Source: Methylocapsa sp. D3K7
GTDB lineage: Bacteria; Pseudomonadota; Alphaproteobacteria; Rhizobiales; Beijerinckiaceae
Length of the DNA: 64,000 bases
Reading direction: 5' to 3'
Assembly: GCF_029855125.1 (NCBI RefSeq)
Contig: NZ_CP123229.1
Coordinates: 2,834,501-2,898,500, forward strand
Shown here in pieces: positions 25,713 to 35,404 of the stretch. The translations under genes and the position numbers were made by a program. Every line of letters starts with the position of its first letter. The stretch's first letter is position 1. The notes beneath the pieces were generated by a model. The model was not told the origin of the DNA. It did not search any database and saw nothing but the letters and a program-made list of their open reading frames with translations.

Positions 25713-27632
25713 ATGGTAGAACCGGCAACGGTTGTTTCTGGCCCACCTCCGCCGCTCCGCAAACGCCTGCCGCGAATACTTTTCTTCGTCATTGGCGCCG
25801 CTTTGCTTGTAGGACTCGCGGCAGCAGCGGCGCCTTGGGCGTTTTCGAACGCGGCGCTCCGCAGCGAGATAGCTTCGCAAATACGCCGCATGACAGGGCT
25901 CACCATCATTTCGCAGGGCCAAGCGGTATTTGTCGTTTTGCCGCAGCCTCACATCAGCATCGACGAAGTCAGCTTCACCGATCCGTCCGGAGCGCTTCGC
26001 ATCGATGCACACTCCCTCAAAGGATATTTCCGCCTCGCTTCGCTTTTTGCAGGACGTATCGAGATTGCCTCGGCGACCTTGGTAAATCCGGACATGCGCA
26101 TCGATCTCGATGGGCGGCCGATGCCACCGGACAGTGTGATCGGGCGCGCCGCGGATGCTCCGCCGGCGACAGTCGAGGCGGCCTCGGCGGATGAAGCGAA
26201 ACTGGGTGCCGTTACCCTCGTTGACGGCCGTGCCAGCTTAACAGGCAAGCAACTTCCGGTGGGAGTGACGATTGATGCCATCGATGTGACGGTCGACTGG
26301 CGCAAACCTGGGGCCTCTGCCATCATCACGGGGCAGGCACGGTTGCGTGGTGAAACAACGGCGATCGCCGCTTGGATTTCGAGCCCGGTCGGCCTGTTGC
26401 GAGGCCAGCAATCTCCGCTGAGCTTGAAAATCAATGCGCCCTCACTCGCCCTGTCGGCGGATGGTGGACTTGCGAGTCAGCCCAACTGGCAATTTAGCGG
26501 GCACATTCATGCCGCGATGCCGTCGATGCGGGCGCTTCTGGAACAAGCGGGATACAGCATCCCCTTGCCAGGTCCGTTGAGCGATTTCAACGCAAATTGT
26601 GAAGCTATTGTCTCGGCGCAGAGCGCGGTTCTCTCTGGCCTGCGCTTGCAATTCGACGGCAATGAGTTTGAAGGAACCTTGGCGTATCAAACGAGCGATT
26701 CAATTCCTGTCCTCTCCGGGACATTGGCGACAAACCGCCTTTCGCTCCAGCCATTCTTGTCGGGACTTCCCCCCGCAACCGGCCGAGACGGGCAATGGAA
26801 CCGCGACCCGATCGATTTTAGCGAATTGGGCCTCGCCGATCTCGATTTGCGCATATCGGCCGCGCATTTGCTTTTTTCTCAATATGAGATCGAGGACGCC
26901 GCTTTTTCGGTGATGCGGAACAATCGCCGCGTCGAATTGGCCCTTGCGGGAGCCAAGGCTTACCAAGGCGTGATGAAGGGCCGCGTGACATTTGATCCCG
27001 GATCCAAGGGAATTGGCATGCAGGCTTCCGGCGCGATCTCCGGCGCAGATTTCGCGGCTTTGTCATTCGATGCCTTCGGCTGGCCGGAGTTTTTCGGATC
27101 CTTGGACGGCACCGCCACTCTCGAAAGCAGCGGCACGAGCGTGAGCGACCTCATGCGCAATCTTGCGGGGTTAGCGCAAATCGACGTCGTGCAAGGGCAA
27201 CTCGGAGGCATCGATCTTGAATCCGCCCTGCACCGGATCGACAAAAATCCGCTGGCCATGCTCACCGATATACATCGGGGACGGACTGCTTTCGATCATG
27301 CCGCCGCCGGTTTTCATTTTGCCGGCGGGGTCGCCAGCATCGAGGAAGGTAAGCTTGAAAATTCCCGTATGACGCTGGCCTTTGGAGGGATTGTGGATGT
27401 CGGCGAACGCGGGCTTGACCTGCACGCGGTTGCTATGCCCGCTGGCGATGCTGGTGTGACAGATAAGGCAAGTCTAAATTTTCGCTTCGATATCGGCGGC
27501 TCTTGGGACGATCTGGCGTTTACCCCGGATGTACACGGTCTCATTCGCCGGTCCGGTGCGGCGGCGCCGCTGTTTTCGCAGCAGCGAGACGGGAATAAGC
27601 CGTCTGTCCCTAGTGCGGATGGGGCACAATAG
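25713..27632 (+). CDS. AsmA-family protein
   Basis: The product of about 639 residues has one N-terminal transmembrane helix (RILFFVIGAALLVGLAAAAA) followed by a long periplasmic beta-rich region. The AsmA pattern is ITSQGQAVFVVLPQPHISIDEVSF near the start (with I at the family's usual conserved position) and MTLAFGGIVDVGERGLDLHA near the end. AsmA-like proteins are proposed to bridge inner and outer membranes and move phospholipids. I start at ATG 25713, which is close to the helix; the frame is open to 25611. Confidence 0.82.
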   Translation: MVEPATVVSGPPPPLRKRLPRILFFVIGAALLVGLAAAAAPWAFSNAALRSEIASQIRRMTGLTIISQGQAVFVVLPQPHISIDEVSFTDPSGALRIDAHSLKGYFRLASLFAGRIEIASATLVNPDMRIDLDGRPMPPDSVIGRAADAPPATVEAASADEAKLGAVTLVDGRASLTGKQLPVGVTIDAIDVTVDWRKPGASAIITGQARLRGETTAIAAWISSPVGLLRGQQSPLSLKINAPSLALSADGGLASQPNWQFSGHIHAAMPSMRALLEQAGYSIPLPGPLSDFNANCEAIVSAQSAVLSGLRLQFDGNEFEGTLAYQTSDSIPVLSGTLATNRLSLQPFLSGLPPATGRDGQWNRDPIDFSELGLADLDLRISAAHLLFSQYEIEDAAFSVMRNNRRVELALAGAKAYQGVMKGRVTFDPGSKGIGMQASGAISGADFAALSFDAFGWPEFFGSLDGTATLESSGTSVSDLMRNLAGLAQIDVVQGQLGGIDLESALHRIDKNPLAMLTDIHRGRTAFDHAAAGFHFAGGVASIEEGKLENSRMTLAFGGIVDVGERGLDLHAVAMPAGDAGVTDKASLNFRFDIGGSWDDLAFTPDVHGLIRRSGAAAPLFSQQRDGNKPSVPSADGAQ

Positions 27633-27878
27633 ACGCAAGTCCTGCCGGATCTTGACCTTGCCAGAAAGGTCAAAACAAGCCAGAATTTAAGCGTGAATCG
27701 CTCATCCTTTGGAATGCGGCTGAAATCAAATCATCTGATGGAGTTGCCTTGACGCTGATCCATGATCACGGAGATTGCGAATGGTATGGCGTCTCTTAGG
27801 CCAATAGCGCATAATCAATGCAACAAATGCAAAATTATAAATATCAAACAATCAAACAATAAGTGTTGAGGGGGGAAT

Positions 27879-28865
27879 ATGAGAGTGAGAGCACGACGCC
27901 AGATCATCATGGCCATTCTGATGACGGCCGCAATTGGAGCATTTCCGGCCGCGCAGGCCGCCGGGTTCAGTCCAGCGACCCAGCAAGCTCAGTCGAAGCT
28001 CGCAAGTTTGGGCTTCCATCCGGGATCGGCGGATGGCTTTCTCGGTCCCCGTACCATCACGGCCATCAAGGAATTTCAGACAAAATCTGGGCTGCCGGTG
28101 ACCGGCGGTCTCGATAGCGCAACCTTGGCAAAATTGGACGTCGTTGCCGGGTCTCCTTCGCCTCCGGCAGAGGCAGCGTCTCAAGCGTCCCCGACACCGC
28201 AATCCACCGCAGTGAGCGATTGGAGAGCGGCTCCGAGCCAGGACGAATTGGATAAGCTCACTGCCAAGGTCAATGACCCAAGCTCGCCCTATACCGACTA
28301 CAGACCGAACGCGCCGGCGGCCAATCTCGACCTGCCTGGAGCGGCGGTCCTGGCTGCTATGAAAACCAGCTCGGATACGTTTGGGAGCGGTCCTCCTGGA
28401 ACAGCCAAGTCCACCCCACAATCCCACAAGGCGATGCTGACATGCCTCAATACAAGGCCGACACACTGGCCTGACATCGCCATCCACTATTATTGCCAGT
28501 TGTACCAACCGCGCGCGTGTTTCACTTACGCGCTGCGGGGAGAATCGATCCCGGCCGGAAAAAAATATCCACGAACGGGCGCCTACCAAGGCTGCGCGGC
28601 CGGAAAGCTAAAGGATGCGGCGGCCTTTGCATTCGTGACCAAGACTCAGCCGCAGATCTTTCAATATGTGATGTTTGGCCAAACCAACGCTTTCAAGCCG
28701 GAGCAGGAACAAGCCATCATCAATGCGTTCTATGGCGTTTCAAATCCAGCCGATCCAAAAGAATGCCGCTTAAAGCGGCCACGGCGCGCTGAAGATCCAT
28801 CCGATGGAACGCATTGTCTGGCGAACAAGACGATGTCGGAGCATTTGGTGGGGAAAGGCACGTAG
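27879..28865 (+). CDS. Exported peptidoglycan-binding-domain protein
   Basis: The 328-residue protein has a signal peptide (residues 1-27) and then a PG_binding_1 domain (QQAQSKLASLGFHPGSADGFLGPRTITAIKEFQTKSGLPVTG). A Pro/Ala linker and an unrecognised C-terminal domain with six or more cysteines (MLTCLN, YYCQLYQPRACFTYAL, YQGCAAGK, KECRLKRP) follow. The cysteines suggest a disulphide-stabilised periplasmic domain. I cannot name an enzymatic activity. It is convergent with the LpoA-like gene and nearly abuts it. Confidence 0.75.
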   Translation: MRVRARRQIIMAILMTAAIGAFPAAQAAGFSPATQQAQSKLASLGFHPGSADGFLGPRTITAIKEFQTKSGLPVTGGLDSATLAKLDVVAGSPSPPAEAASQASPTPQSTAVSDWRAAPSQDELDKLTAKVNDPSSPYTDYRPNAPAANLDLPGAAVLAAMKTSSDTFGSGPPGTAKSTPQSHKAMLTCLNTRPTHWPDIAIHYYCQLYQPRACFTYALRGESIPAGKKYPRTGAYQGCAAGKLKDAAAFAFVTKTQPQIFQYVMFGQTNAFKPEQEQAIINAFYGVSNPADPKECRLKRPRRAEDPSDGTHCLANKTMSEHLVGKGT

Positions 28866-28868
28866 CTC

Positions 28869-30113
28869 TTATATCGCGGAAGCGTTGGCAGAGAAAGAAT
28901 GCGGTGCCTGGCTGATCGGCGCCGCCGTGTCGTCGTTGATTTGCAGCACCGAAAGACCACGCTCGTTGGTGCCGTCGGCCCGGAAACGGAAAACGCCGTC
29001 GGCGCCATTGAACCCAGACGGATTGGTCAGCACATTTTGTGAATATCGCTGCGATCCTTGCGTATGGGCAAGAGCCGCCGCGAGGGAAACCGCATCATAG
29101 GCGAGTGTCGCGATGCGGGTTGGATCGGTATGGTATTTGGCGCGGTAGCGTTCCACGAAGGCGTTGAATCCGCCATTTTCGGGCGCCGCGAACCACGCCC
29201 CCTGCAAGGCCGGAAGTTTTAACACGCGCGCATCATTCCAAAGCCCGGTGCCGAGAATCTGCACCTGCTTGCCATTGATCCCAGCCGCCGCGAGCGCTTG
29301 CGACATGGCCTCCATGGCATCGGCCTGTTCGGGAATGAACAACGCATCGATTTGGTCGTGCAGCGCGGCGATCTTTTGCACGGCCTCCGCCATCGTCTTC
29401 GATTGATAATGCTCGATGCTCATGACCCTTATGTTGTCGCGCGCTGCTGCTTGCTGGAATTCGGCTTCCGCCACGCGGCCATAGTCATTTTCAGGAATGA
29501 GTGCGGCAATCGATTTCTTGCCCTTGGACGCGGCGAAATCGACGATCCGGTCAACGTAGTTCTCGATCAAGAAGGAGAGCAGAAACAGCCCCTGGCCGGC
29601 GGTCGAGGTGTCGGTCGAAAAGGCGATAACAGGCTTGCCGGCGGTGCGTGCCACCTTGCCTACTTCTCGAACGCTCGACGCAAATAAGGGGCCGATGACG
29701 ATTTCGGCGCCTTCCGAGACAGCGGCCCCTGCCGCCGCGCGCGCGCCCTCGGGATTGGAATGGTCGTCCCTGACAAGCAAAGTGATGTCATTGCCGCCGG
29801 CCTCGAGATAGGCGAGTTCCGCGGCATTGCGCAGGGACGTCCCAACAACGCTCGGCCCGGAGGCCTGCGTCAACGGAACGATCAGGGCGACGCGCGCGGG
29901 GCCAGAGCCGATTTGCTCGCTTTTTTCCGGCGCCGCAGCCTGCGGGCCGGGCGCGACGACGTCCGACGGACTATGTCCGGGCATCGAGCCGCACGCCGCC
30001 ATCGGCAAGCAAAACCCCGCCAGCCACAAGAGGCGGATGCCGCAGCGGAAATCGTCACGCAGACGCCGAAGCGCCTCCTGCCAGCCGGGTTTCGTGGATG
30101 GGGGACGGATCAT
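28869..30113 (-). CDS. LpoA/LppC-like penicillin-binding-protein activator lipoprotein
   Basis: The product of about 414 residues has a lipobox (FCLPMAACGS), so it is a lipoprotein. A periplasmic-binding-protein fold follows, of the type seen in LppC and branched-chain amino-acid receptors (VALIVPLTQASGPSVVGTSLRNAAELAYLEAGG, EIVIGPLFASSVREVGKVA). In E. coli LpoA (YraM) activates PBP1A and sits between rsmI and yraN. Here it is divergent from rsmI-yraN, so the association is kept. The ATG at 30113 places the lipobox correctly near the N terminus. Confidence 0.82.
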   Translation of the reverse strand: MIRPPSTKPGWQEALRRLRDDFRCGIRLLWLAGFCLPMAACGSMPGHSPSDVVAPGPQAAAPEKSEQIGSGPARVALIVPLTQASGPSVVGTSLRNAAELAYLEAGGNDITLLVRDDHSNPEGARAAAGAAVSEGAEIVIGPLFASSVREVGKVARTAGKPVIAFSTDTSTAGQGLFLLSFLIENYVDRIVDFAASKGKKSIAALIPENDYGRVAEAEFQQAAARDNIRVMSIEHYQSKTMAEAVQKIAALHDQIDALFIPEQADAMEAMSQALAAAGINGKQVQILGTGLWNDARVLKLPALQGAWFAAPENGGFNAFVERYRAKYHTDPTRIATLAYDAVSLAAALAHTQGSQRYSQNVLTNPSGFNGADGVFRFRADGTNERGLSVLQINDDTAAPISQAPHSFSANASAI

Positions 30114-30280
30114 TCGGGCGAAGCTCCAACTCGCAAATTTCCAAGTTCCTTGACCGGAGCCCATAGGCTGACAATCGACATAACATGGAAATTCCAAACT
30201 TTTTCAGTCATAAAATGAGAGCAACGGAAATAGTAGCGCTATCTTATACACGTGGTTGGCTTGCGAAAAAAGCCACTCTG

Positions 30281-30294
30281 TTCTATATATAGAA
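30281..30294. promoter_or_regulatory. AT-rich palindrome in the divergent lpoA/rsmI spacer
   Basis: TTCTATATATAGAA is a perfect 14-bp palindrome, and a second TATATAGAA half follows at about 30308. It lies between two divergent genes and could be a regulator site or part of a promoter. The regulator is unknown. Confidence 0.35.
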
Positions 30295-30360
30295 TATATG
30301 GACGCTATATAGAACTTGGCAATTGGGCGCTATGGCCGGGCAACTTCTGGGCGGAAAACC

Positions 30361-31302
30361 ATGAACGCGGGACATAGAGACGCTTTGGAACACGGTAGGG
30401 CCATTGATGGTGAAAAATCTCCGGGCGCCTATACCGCTTTCGGTCTCAAAGCCGAAGCGGAACCCATCCGGCCAGGCTTGCATGTGGTCGCGACGCCGAT
30501 CGGCAATCTCGGCGATATTTCCTTCCGTGCACTGGCAACGCTCGCGGCAGCCGATACGATCATCGCCGAGGATACGCGCGTCACCAAGACCTTACTCGCC
30601 CATTACGGAATTGCGACGCCTTTGGTCGCTTATCACGAGCACAATGCCGCGGTCATGCGTCCACATCTGCTTGCGAGACTTGCCGAGGGCGCGGCGTTAG
30701 CCTTGGTTTCCGACGCAGGCACCCCGCTGATTTCCGATCCCGGATTTAAACTTGTCAGCGATGCGCTGGCCCAAAATATCGAGGTGGTGTCGGTGCCGGG
30801 CGCGTCGGCGGTGCTTGCAGCCTTGGTGGTGGCGGGTCTTCCTACCGACCGGTTCTTTTTTGAAGGATTTTTACCGCCCAAATCCGCCGCGCGGCGCACC
30901 CGCATCGCCGAGCTTTCCACCATTCCGGGAACGCTCGTATTCTTCGAGTCGGCCCGCCGCGTCGCGGAGACATTGAGCGATTTGGCCGCAGTGTTGGGTG
31001 CGCGGGAGGCGGCGATTGCCCGCGAACTGACCAAGCATTTTGAAACCGTCCGGCGTGGCCTTTTGCCGGAGTTGGCCTCGATTGTTGCGGCGGAGGGACC
31101 GCCGAAGGGTGAAATCGTCGTCCTTGTCGGGCCGCCTGGAGCCGTCCCGCCGCTGGCCCAGGAGGACGTCGATGCGAGGCTTGGCAAGGCGTTGGAGAGT
31201 CTGTCGGTGAAGGACGCCGCAGCCGTGGTGTCAGGCGAGACCGGCCAGCCGCGCCGCAAGGTTTATGCGCGGGCGGTCGAACTGGCCGCGCGGGAGCGAT
31301 GA
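30361..31302 (+). CDS. rsmI: 16S rRNA (cytidine(1402)-2'-O)-methyltransferase
   Basis: RsmI methylates the ribose of C1402 in 16S rRNA using SAM. The tetrapyrrole-methylase-like fold shows HVVATPIGNLGDISFRAL at the start, then IIAEDTRVTKTLL, ALVSDAGTPLISDPG and VVSVPGASAVLAAL. I use ATG 30361 (313 residues); an ATG at 30316 is also in frame. The stop overlaps the yraN start. Confidence 0.93.
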   Translation: MNAGHRDALEHGRAIDGEKSPGAYTAFGLKAEAEPIRPGLHVVATPIGNLGDISFRALATLAAADTIIAEDTRVTKTLLAHYGIATPLVAYHEHNAAVMRPHLLARLAEGAALALVSDAGTPLISDPGFKLVSDALAQNIEVVSVPGASAVLAALVVAGLPTDRFFFEGFLPPKSAARRTRIAELSTIPGTLVFFESARRVAETLSDLAAVLGAREAAIARELTKHFETVRRGLLPELASIVAAEGPPKGEIVVLVGPPGAVPPLAQEDVDARLGKALESLSVKDAAAVVSGETGQPRRKVYARAVELAARER

Positions 31303-31679
31303 CGGAGACGGGGCGGCGGAATCGCAAAAAAGCGCATGGTCTTGGGCTGAGGGCCGAAAGTTTGGCTGTTGGGCTTTTACGCCTTAAGGGCTACCGGATC
31401 TTGGCGCGCCGCTACCAGATCAGAGAGGGCGAGATCGATATTGTGGCGCGGCGCGGCGATACGGTGGCTTTTGTCGAAGTGAAAGTCAGGCCAACTCTCG
31501 ACGAGGCACGGACCACGATCGGCCTGGGCAAGCGGCGGCGTATCTCGCGGGCAGCAAGAAGCTGGCTTGCTTCAAATCCTTGGGCGGCGCCTTTAACGTG
31601 GCGCGGCGACGCTGTTTTCCTCGCGCCCTGGTGCTGGCCGCGCCATGAGATCGCGGTTATCGAATTGGATTTGGGCTAG
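31299..31679 (+). CDS. YraN family protein (UPF0102)
   Basis: This 126-residue protein has an endonuclease-like PD-(D/E)XK core: LGLRAESLAVGLLRLKGYRILARRYQIREGEIDIVARRGDTVAFVEVKVR. The EIDIVA and VEVK motifs are the probable metal-binding residues. Its biochemical role is unproven. It is translationally coupled to rsmI, the standard arrangement in many bacteria. Confidence 0.9.
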   Translation: MTETGRRNRKKAHGLGLRAESLAVGLLRLKGYRILARRYQIREGEIDIVARRGDTVAFVEVKVRPTLDEARTTIGLGKRRRISRAARSWLASNPWAAPLTWRGDAVFLAPWCWPRHEIAVIELDLG

Positions 31680-31804
31680 GCGAGGCGCGCCTCTGTATCT
31701 AAGGAGACTATGCCGATAAGGATTCCATTTGCCGCTAAATCGCGGTATATTGGCGAAATTCTCCCATATGTGGAATGGTTTGGACGGGGTGGCGGCGCCG
31801 GCGC

Positions 31805-32803
31805 ATGGGCACGTTTCGCGATATCGGATTAGCCGGAACTGGCACGCCGACCGCCCCGGTTGCGACCGGCAATAGCAATGCCATCGCGGCTGATCTCATT
31901 GCCGTGCTGACCGCCGTGACGACAGGTGATCCGCGCGTCTTGACCATCCAGGATCAAAGCGCCCTGCCATCCGGGCCTTTCGAAGTTGCGCACCGGTCAC
32001 TCCAGGCGGGACTGCGCGCCTGGGTCGAGCGGCAGACCCGTCTGCCGCTTGGCTATGTCGAACAGCTCTACACCTTCGCCGATCAGGATCGCGGCGGCGC
32101 CGGACAGCATGTCATTTCGATTAGCTATCTCGGCCTGACCCGAGAACAACCTGCTTCGGGCGAGCAAGAGGCAAGTTGGCGCAGCTGGTACTCTTATTTT
32201 CCCTGGGAGGATCATCGTGCTGGCAGGCCCGCAATGATCGAACTCGCGCTTTTGCCGCGACTGCAGGCCTGGGCCAATTCAGCAAAAAATCCGGATCTGC
32301 GGCATGACCGGGGTCAACGCGTCACGGTGACGTTTGCTGGCGAGGGCCGCGCCTGGAACGAGGAACTCATTCTCCAGCGCTATGAATTGCTGTACGAAGC
32401 GGGGCTGATCCCGGAGGCGGCACACGGGACGTCTGGAATACTGCGCCAAGGCGCCGCGCCGCTGATGAGCACGGGTCAGCCGATGATCCTCGATCACCGC
32501 CGGATTCTCGCGACGGGAATCGCCAGGCTGAGGGCAAAAATCAAATATCACCCTGTGGTATTCGAATTGATGCCGGACACGTTCACGCTTCTTCAGCTTC
32601 AGCGCTGTGTCGAGGCGCTGGCGGGGCACCTCGTTCACAAGCAGAATTTCCGTCGCCTGATCGAACAGCAGGAGCTCGTCGAGGAAACCGGGGAAACCAC
32701 GTCTGATACCGGGGGACGTCCAGCAAAATTGTTCCGCTTCCGCCGGGAGGTTTTGACCCAGCGCGCAGTCGCCGGAACCAAATTACCGATTCTGAGGGCT
32801 TGA
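31805..32803 (+). CDS. nadQ: NAD-biosynthesis regulator NadQ (COG4111 type)
   Basis: The product of about 332 residues has an N-terminal NUDIX-like ligand domain (ADLIAVLTAVTTGDPRVLTI, GLRAWVERQTRLPLGYVEQLYTFAD) and a C-terminal winged-helix part (FTLLQLQRCVEALAGHLVHKQNFRRLIEQQELVEETGE). This is the layout of NadQ, the alphaproteobacterial repressor of nadABC. It directly precedes nadA, with paired palindromes in the 58-base gap. ATG 31775 is an alternative start; neither has a strong ribosome site. Confidence 0.8.
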   Translation: MGTFRDIGLAGTGTPTAPVATGNSNAIAADLIAVLTAVTTGDPRVLTIQDQSALPSGPFEVAHRSLQAGLRAWVERQTRLPLGYVEQLYTFADQDRGGAGQHVISISYLGLTREQPASGEQEASWRSWYSYFPWEDHRAGRPAMIELALLPRLQAWANSAKNPDLRHDRGQRVTVTFAGEGRAWNEELILQRYELLYEAGLIPEAAHGTSGILRQGAAPLMSTGQPMILDHRRILATGIARLRAKIKYHPVVFELMPDTFTLLQLQRCVEALAGHLVHKQNFRRLIEQQELVEETGETTSDTGGRPAKLFRFRREVLTQRAVAGTKLPILRA

Positions 32804-32809
32804 CAAATC

Positions 32810-32857
32810 TTATACTCAACACCAGCATATGCTGTGTAATGCTCTATTGGAGTATAA
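32810..32857. promoter_or_regulatory. Probable NadQ operator/promoter of nadABC
   Basis: TTATACTC (32810-32817) and GAGTATAA (32850-32857) are perfect inverted copies 32 bases apart, and between them lies the 12-bp palindrome CAGCATATGCTG (32823-32834). The right half overlaps the GGAG ribosome site of nadA. This position, between a NAD regulator gene and nadA, suggests an operator. Which repeat is bound is inference. Confidence 0.6.
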
Positions 32858-32861
32858 TAAC

Positions 32862-33863
32862 ATGGCAATGCCGGGTTTGGAAACGGTCCCCGCGAGAACA
32901 CCCCAAGCGGAGCATCTCTACGCAAAAGTGCGCCATGCGATCCCGGCGGTCGAATGGCCGGTCCACGCGCAAGATATCGATGCGATCATGACTTTGAAGC
33001 GCACCCGTAACGCGGTGGTGCTTGCGCATAATTATCAGACCCCTGAGATTTTTCATTGCGTCTCGGATTTTGTGGGCGACAGTCTCGCTCTCGCTCGGGA
33101 AGCCATGACCGCCGACGCGGATGTGATCGTTTTGGCTGGCGTTCATTTCATGGCCGAGACGGCGAAATTGTTGAACCCTGAAAAAACCGTGCTCATTCCG
33201 GATCTTGGCGCGGGATGTTCGCTCGCCGAATCCATCCGGCCAGAAGATGTACGGCTGCTGCGGCAGACCTATCCTGGGATCCCGATCGTCACCTATGTGA
33301 ACACCTCGGCTGCCGTGAAGGCGCTTTCGGATATTTGTTGTACTTCGGGCAATGCAAAAGCCGTGATCGAATCTCTGGGCGTTGAGCGTGTGATCATGCT
33401 GCCCGATGAGTTTCTGGCCCGCAACGTCGCGGCCGAGACAAATGTAAAAGTCATCGCCTGGTCGGGTCATTGCGAGGTGCATGAGCGGTTCAGTGCTGGC
33501 GAGGTGCGCCAGTTGCGCGAAGACTATCCGGGCGTGATCGTTCTGGCGCATCCCGAATGCCCACCCGAGGTCGTCGCGGAAGCGGACTTCTCCGGCTCGA
33601 CGGCGGCGATGTCGTCCTATGTCAACAAGAACCGCCCGGCCCGGGTCGTGCTTTTGACCGAATGCTCGATGAGCGACAATGTTGCGATCCATTATCCGGA
33701 CCTCGAATTCATTCGTCCCTGCAATCTCTGCCCACATATGAAAAAGATCTCCCTTCGCAATATCCGGCGGGCTTTGGAGACGATGCAGCACGAAGTGCAC
33801 ATCGATCCCGCAATCGCCGTTCCCGCGCGCCGCGCCGTCGAACGCATGTTGGATGTGCGGTGA
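32862..33863 (+). CDS. nadA: Quinolinate synthase A
   Basis: NadA condenses iminoaspartate with dihydroxyacetone phosphate to quinolinate, using a 4Fe-4S cluster. The 333-residue protein has AVVLAHNYQTPEIFHCVSDFVGDSLALA, the cluster cysteine regions LGAGCSLAESI and ARPCNLCPHMKKI-like (seen as PCNLCPHMKKISL), and AHPECPPEV. ATG 32862 follows a GGAG site; ATG 32829 falls inside the palindrome and is unlikely. The stop overlaps nadB (TGATG). Confidence 0.94.
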   Translation: MAMPGLETVPARTPQAEHLYAKVRHAIPAVEWPVHAQDIDAIMTLKRTRNAVVLAHNYQTPEIFHCVSDFVGDSLALAREAMTADADVIVLAGVHFMAETAKLLNPEKTVLIPDLGAGCSLAESIRPEDVRLLRQTYPGIPIVTYVNTSAAVKALSDICCTSGNAKAVIESLGVERVIMLPDEFLARNVAAETNVKVIAWSGHCEVHERFSAGEVRQLREDYPGVIVLAHPECPPEVVAEADFSGSTAAMSSYVNKNRPARVVLLTECSMSDNVAIHYPDLEFIRPCNLCPHMKKISLRNIRRALETMQHEVHIDPAIAVPARRAVERMLDVR

Positions 33864-35389
33864 TGGATGTCTCCAATTCTGCAGGAAATTGCATTATTGT
33901 GGGCGGCGGCCTTGCGGGTCTGACCGCCGCTCTCGCGCTTGCGCCGGAACCGGTCACGCTTCTGAGCAAGGCGCCGCTCGGGTTTGAAGCTTCGAGCGTT
34001 CTGGCGCAAGGTGGGGTTGCCGCGAGTCTCTCCTCTGACGATGATTTTTCGCTGCATCTTGCTGACACCCTCAAAGCGGGGGATGGACTCTGCGATGAGC
34101 CGGTCGCCCGGACGATCCTCGCCGCGGCCCCGGCGGCGATCTCGGAAATGATCAAGTGCGGGGTTCCGTTTGATCGCGACAGCCAGGGCCGGCTCGTTCT
34201 TGGTCTTGAGGCAGCTCACTCGCGCCGCCGCATCGTGCATGCCGGCGGGGATTCGAGCGGCCGCGAAATCATGCGAGCCTTGGCGCATAAACTGCGTGAA
34301 ACGCCTTCTGTGACTTTGATCGAGGGTCTCACCGCCCGCAGTCTTCTTGTCGAGGACAATGCAGTCACGGGGCTTCTCGTGGAAAGCGAGAGCGGCGCGG
34401 GGGTTCTCGCCGCCGGTCGTGTGGTCGTCGCCACTGGCGGCATTGGTGGCTTGTTTCAATATGGCACCAATCCGGCCGGATCATGGGGGCAGGGCTTGGC
34501 GCTCGCAGCAGAGGCCGGCGCGGCGATGGCCGATCTCGAGTTCATCCAGTTTCACCCGACCGCGCTCGACAGCCGGTCATTCCCGCTTAAGCTGGTCAGC
34601 GAGACAGTGCGGGGCGAGGGCGCCATTCTGGTGGACGAGACGGGTCATCGCTTTATGGCCGGTATCCCGGGTGCTGAACTGGCGCCGCGCGACGTGGTCG
34701 CCCGGGCTGTTTGGCGCCATATGGCGGCGGGACACCGGGTTTTCCTCGACGCGCGGGATATCCCGGATCTCGATTTTCCGCGGCGGTTTCCGGCGATCAC
34801 CGGATTTTGCGAGTCGGCGGGAATCGATCCCGTCACCCAGCCTATTCCCATTCGTCCGGCGGCTCATTATCACATGGGCGGAATCGCCGTCGATATTTGG
34901 GGTAGGACATCGATTGAAGGTCTTTGGGCCTGTGGCGAAGCGGCATGCACGGGTCTGCACGGCGCCAATCGCCTCGCCAGCAATTCTTTGCTCGAGGCTG
35001 CCGTTTGCGGCCGGTTGGTTGCCGAAGGCATCAAAGGGACCGCGCTCCCACGCCCTCGCAAACCCATTCGGGCAAGGGCGCGAGTTGCCGCCGACCCTTC
35101 GGCGGTCCGCAAAATTCTCTCCAGCGCCGCCGGAGTTCTGCGAGACGGCGATGGTTTACGGTCCGCGGCGGCGGAATTGCTGCCGCTTGCCTTGGGGGAA
35201 GGGGAAGCGAGCGATCCGGCACGCGTGGGATTGATGATCGTGATTGCGGCGTTGCGCCGTGAGGAAAGCCGCGGTGCCCATGCACGAACCGATTTTCCAT
35301 TGCGCGCGGCTGCCGGGCGGCGGAGCCTGCTATGTCTCGGCGATGCGCTCGAGGCGGCCCGCGAACTGGTCCCTGAAGCCGTTGCCTGA
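33863..35389 (+). CDS. nadB: L-aspartate oxidase
   Basis: NadB is the FAD enzyme that oxidises L-aspartate to iminoaspartate for NadA. The product of about 508 residues starts with the dinucleotide-binding motif IIVGGGLAGLTAALAL. It has SSVLAQGGVAASL and HSRRRIVHAGGDSSG, then VVVATGGIGGLFQYGTNP, EFIQFHPTAL and HYHMGGIAVD. It is coupled to nadA by a one-base overlap, and nadC follows after 15 bases. Confidence 0.95.
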   Translation: MDVSNSAGNCIIVGGGLAGLTAALALAPEPVTLLSKAPLGFEASSVLAQGGVAASLSSDDDFSLHLADTLKAGDGLCDEPVARTILAAAPAAISEMIKCGVPFDRDSQGRLVLGLEAAHSRRRIVHAGGDSSGREIMRALAHKLRETPSVTLIEGLTARSLLVEDNAVTGLLVESESGAGVLAAGRVVVATGGIGGLFQYGTNPAGSWGQGLALAAEAGAAMADLEFIQFHPTALDSRSFPLKLVSETVRGEGAILVDETGHRFMAGIPGAELAPRDVVARAVWRHMAAGHRVFLDARDIPDLDFPRRFPAITGFCESAGIDPVTQPIPIRPAAHYHMGGIAVDIWGRTSIEGLWACGEAACTGLHGANRLASNSLLEAAVCGRLVAEGIKGTALPRPRKPIRARARVAADPSAVRKILSSAAGVLRDGDGLRSAAAELLPLALGEGEASDPARVGLMIVIAALRREESRGAHARTDFPLRAAAGRRSLLCLGDALEAARELVPEAVA

Positions 35390-35404
35390 AACGAAAGCCT
35401 GGCG

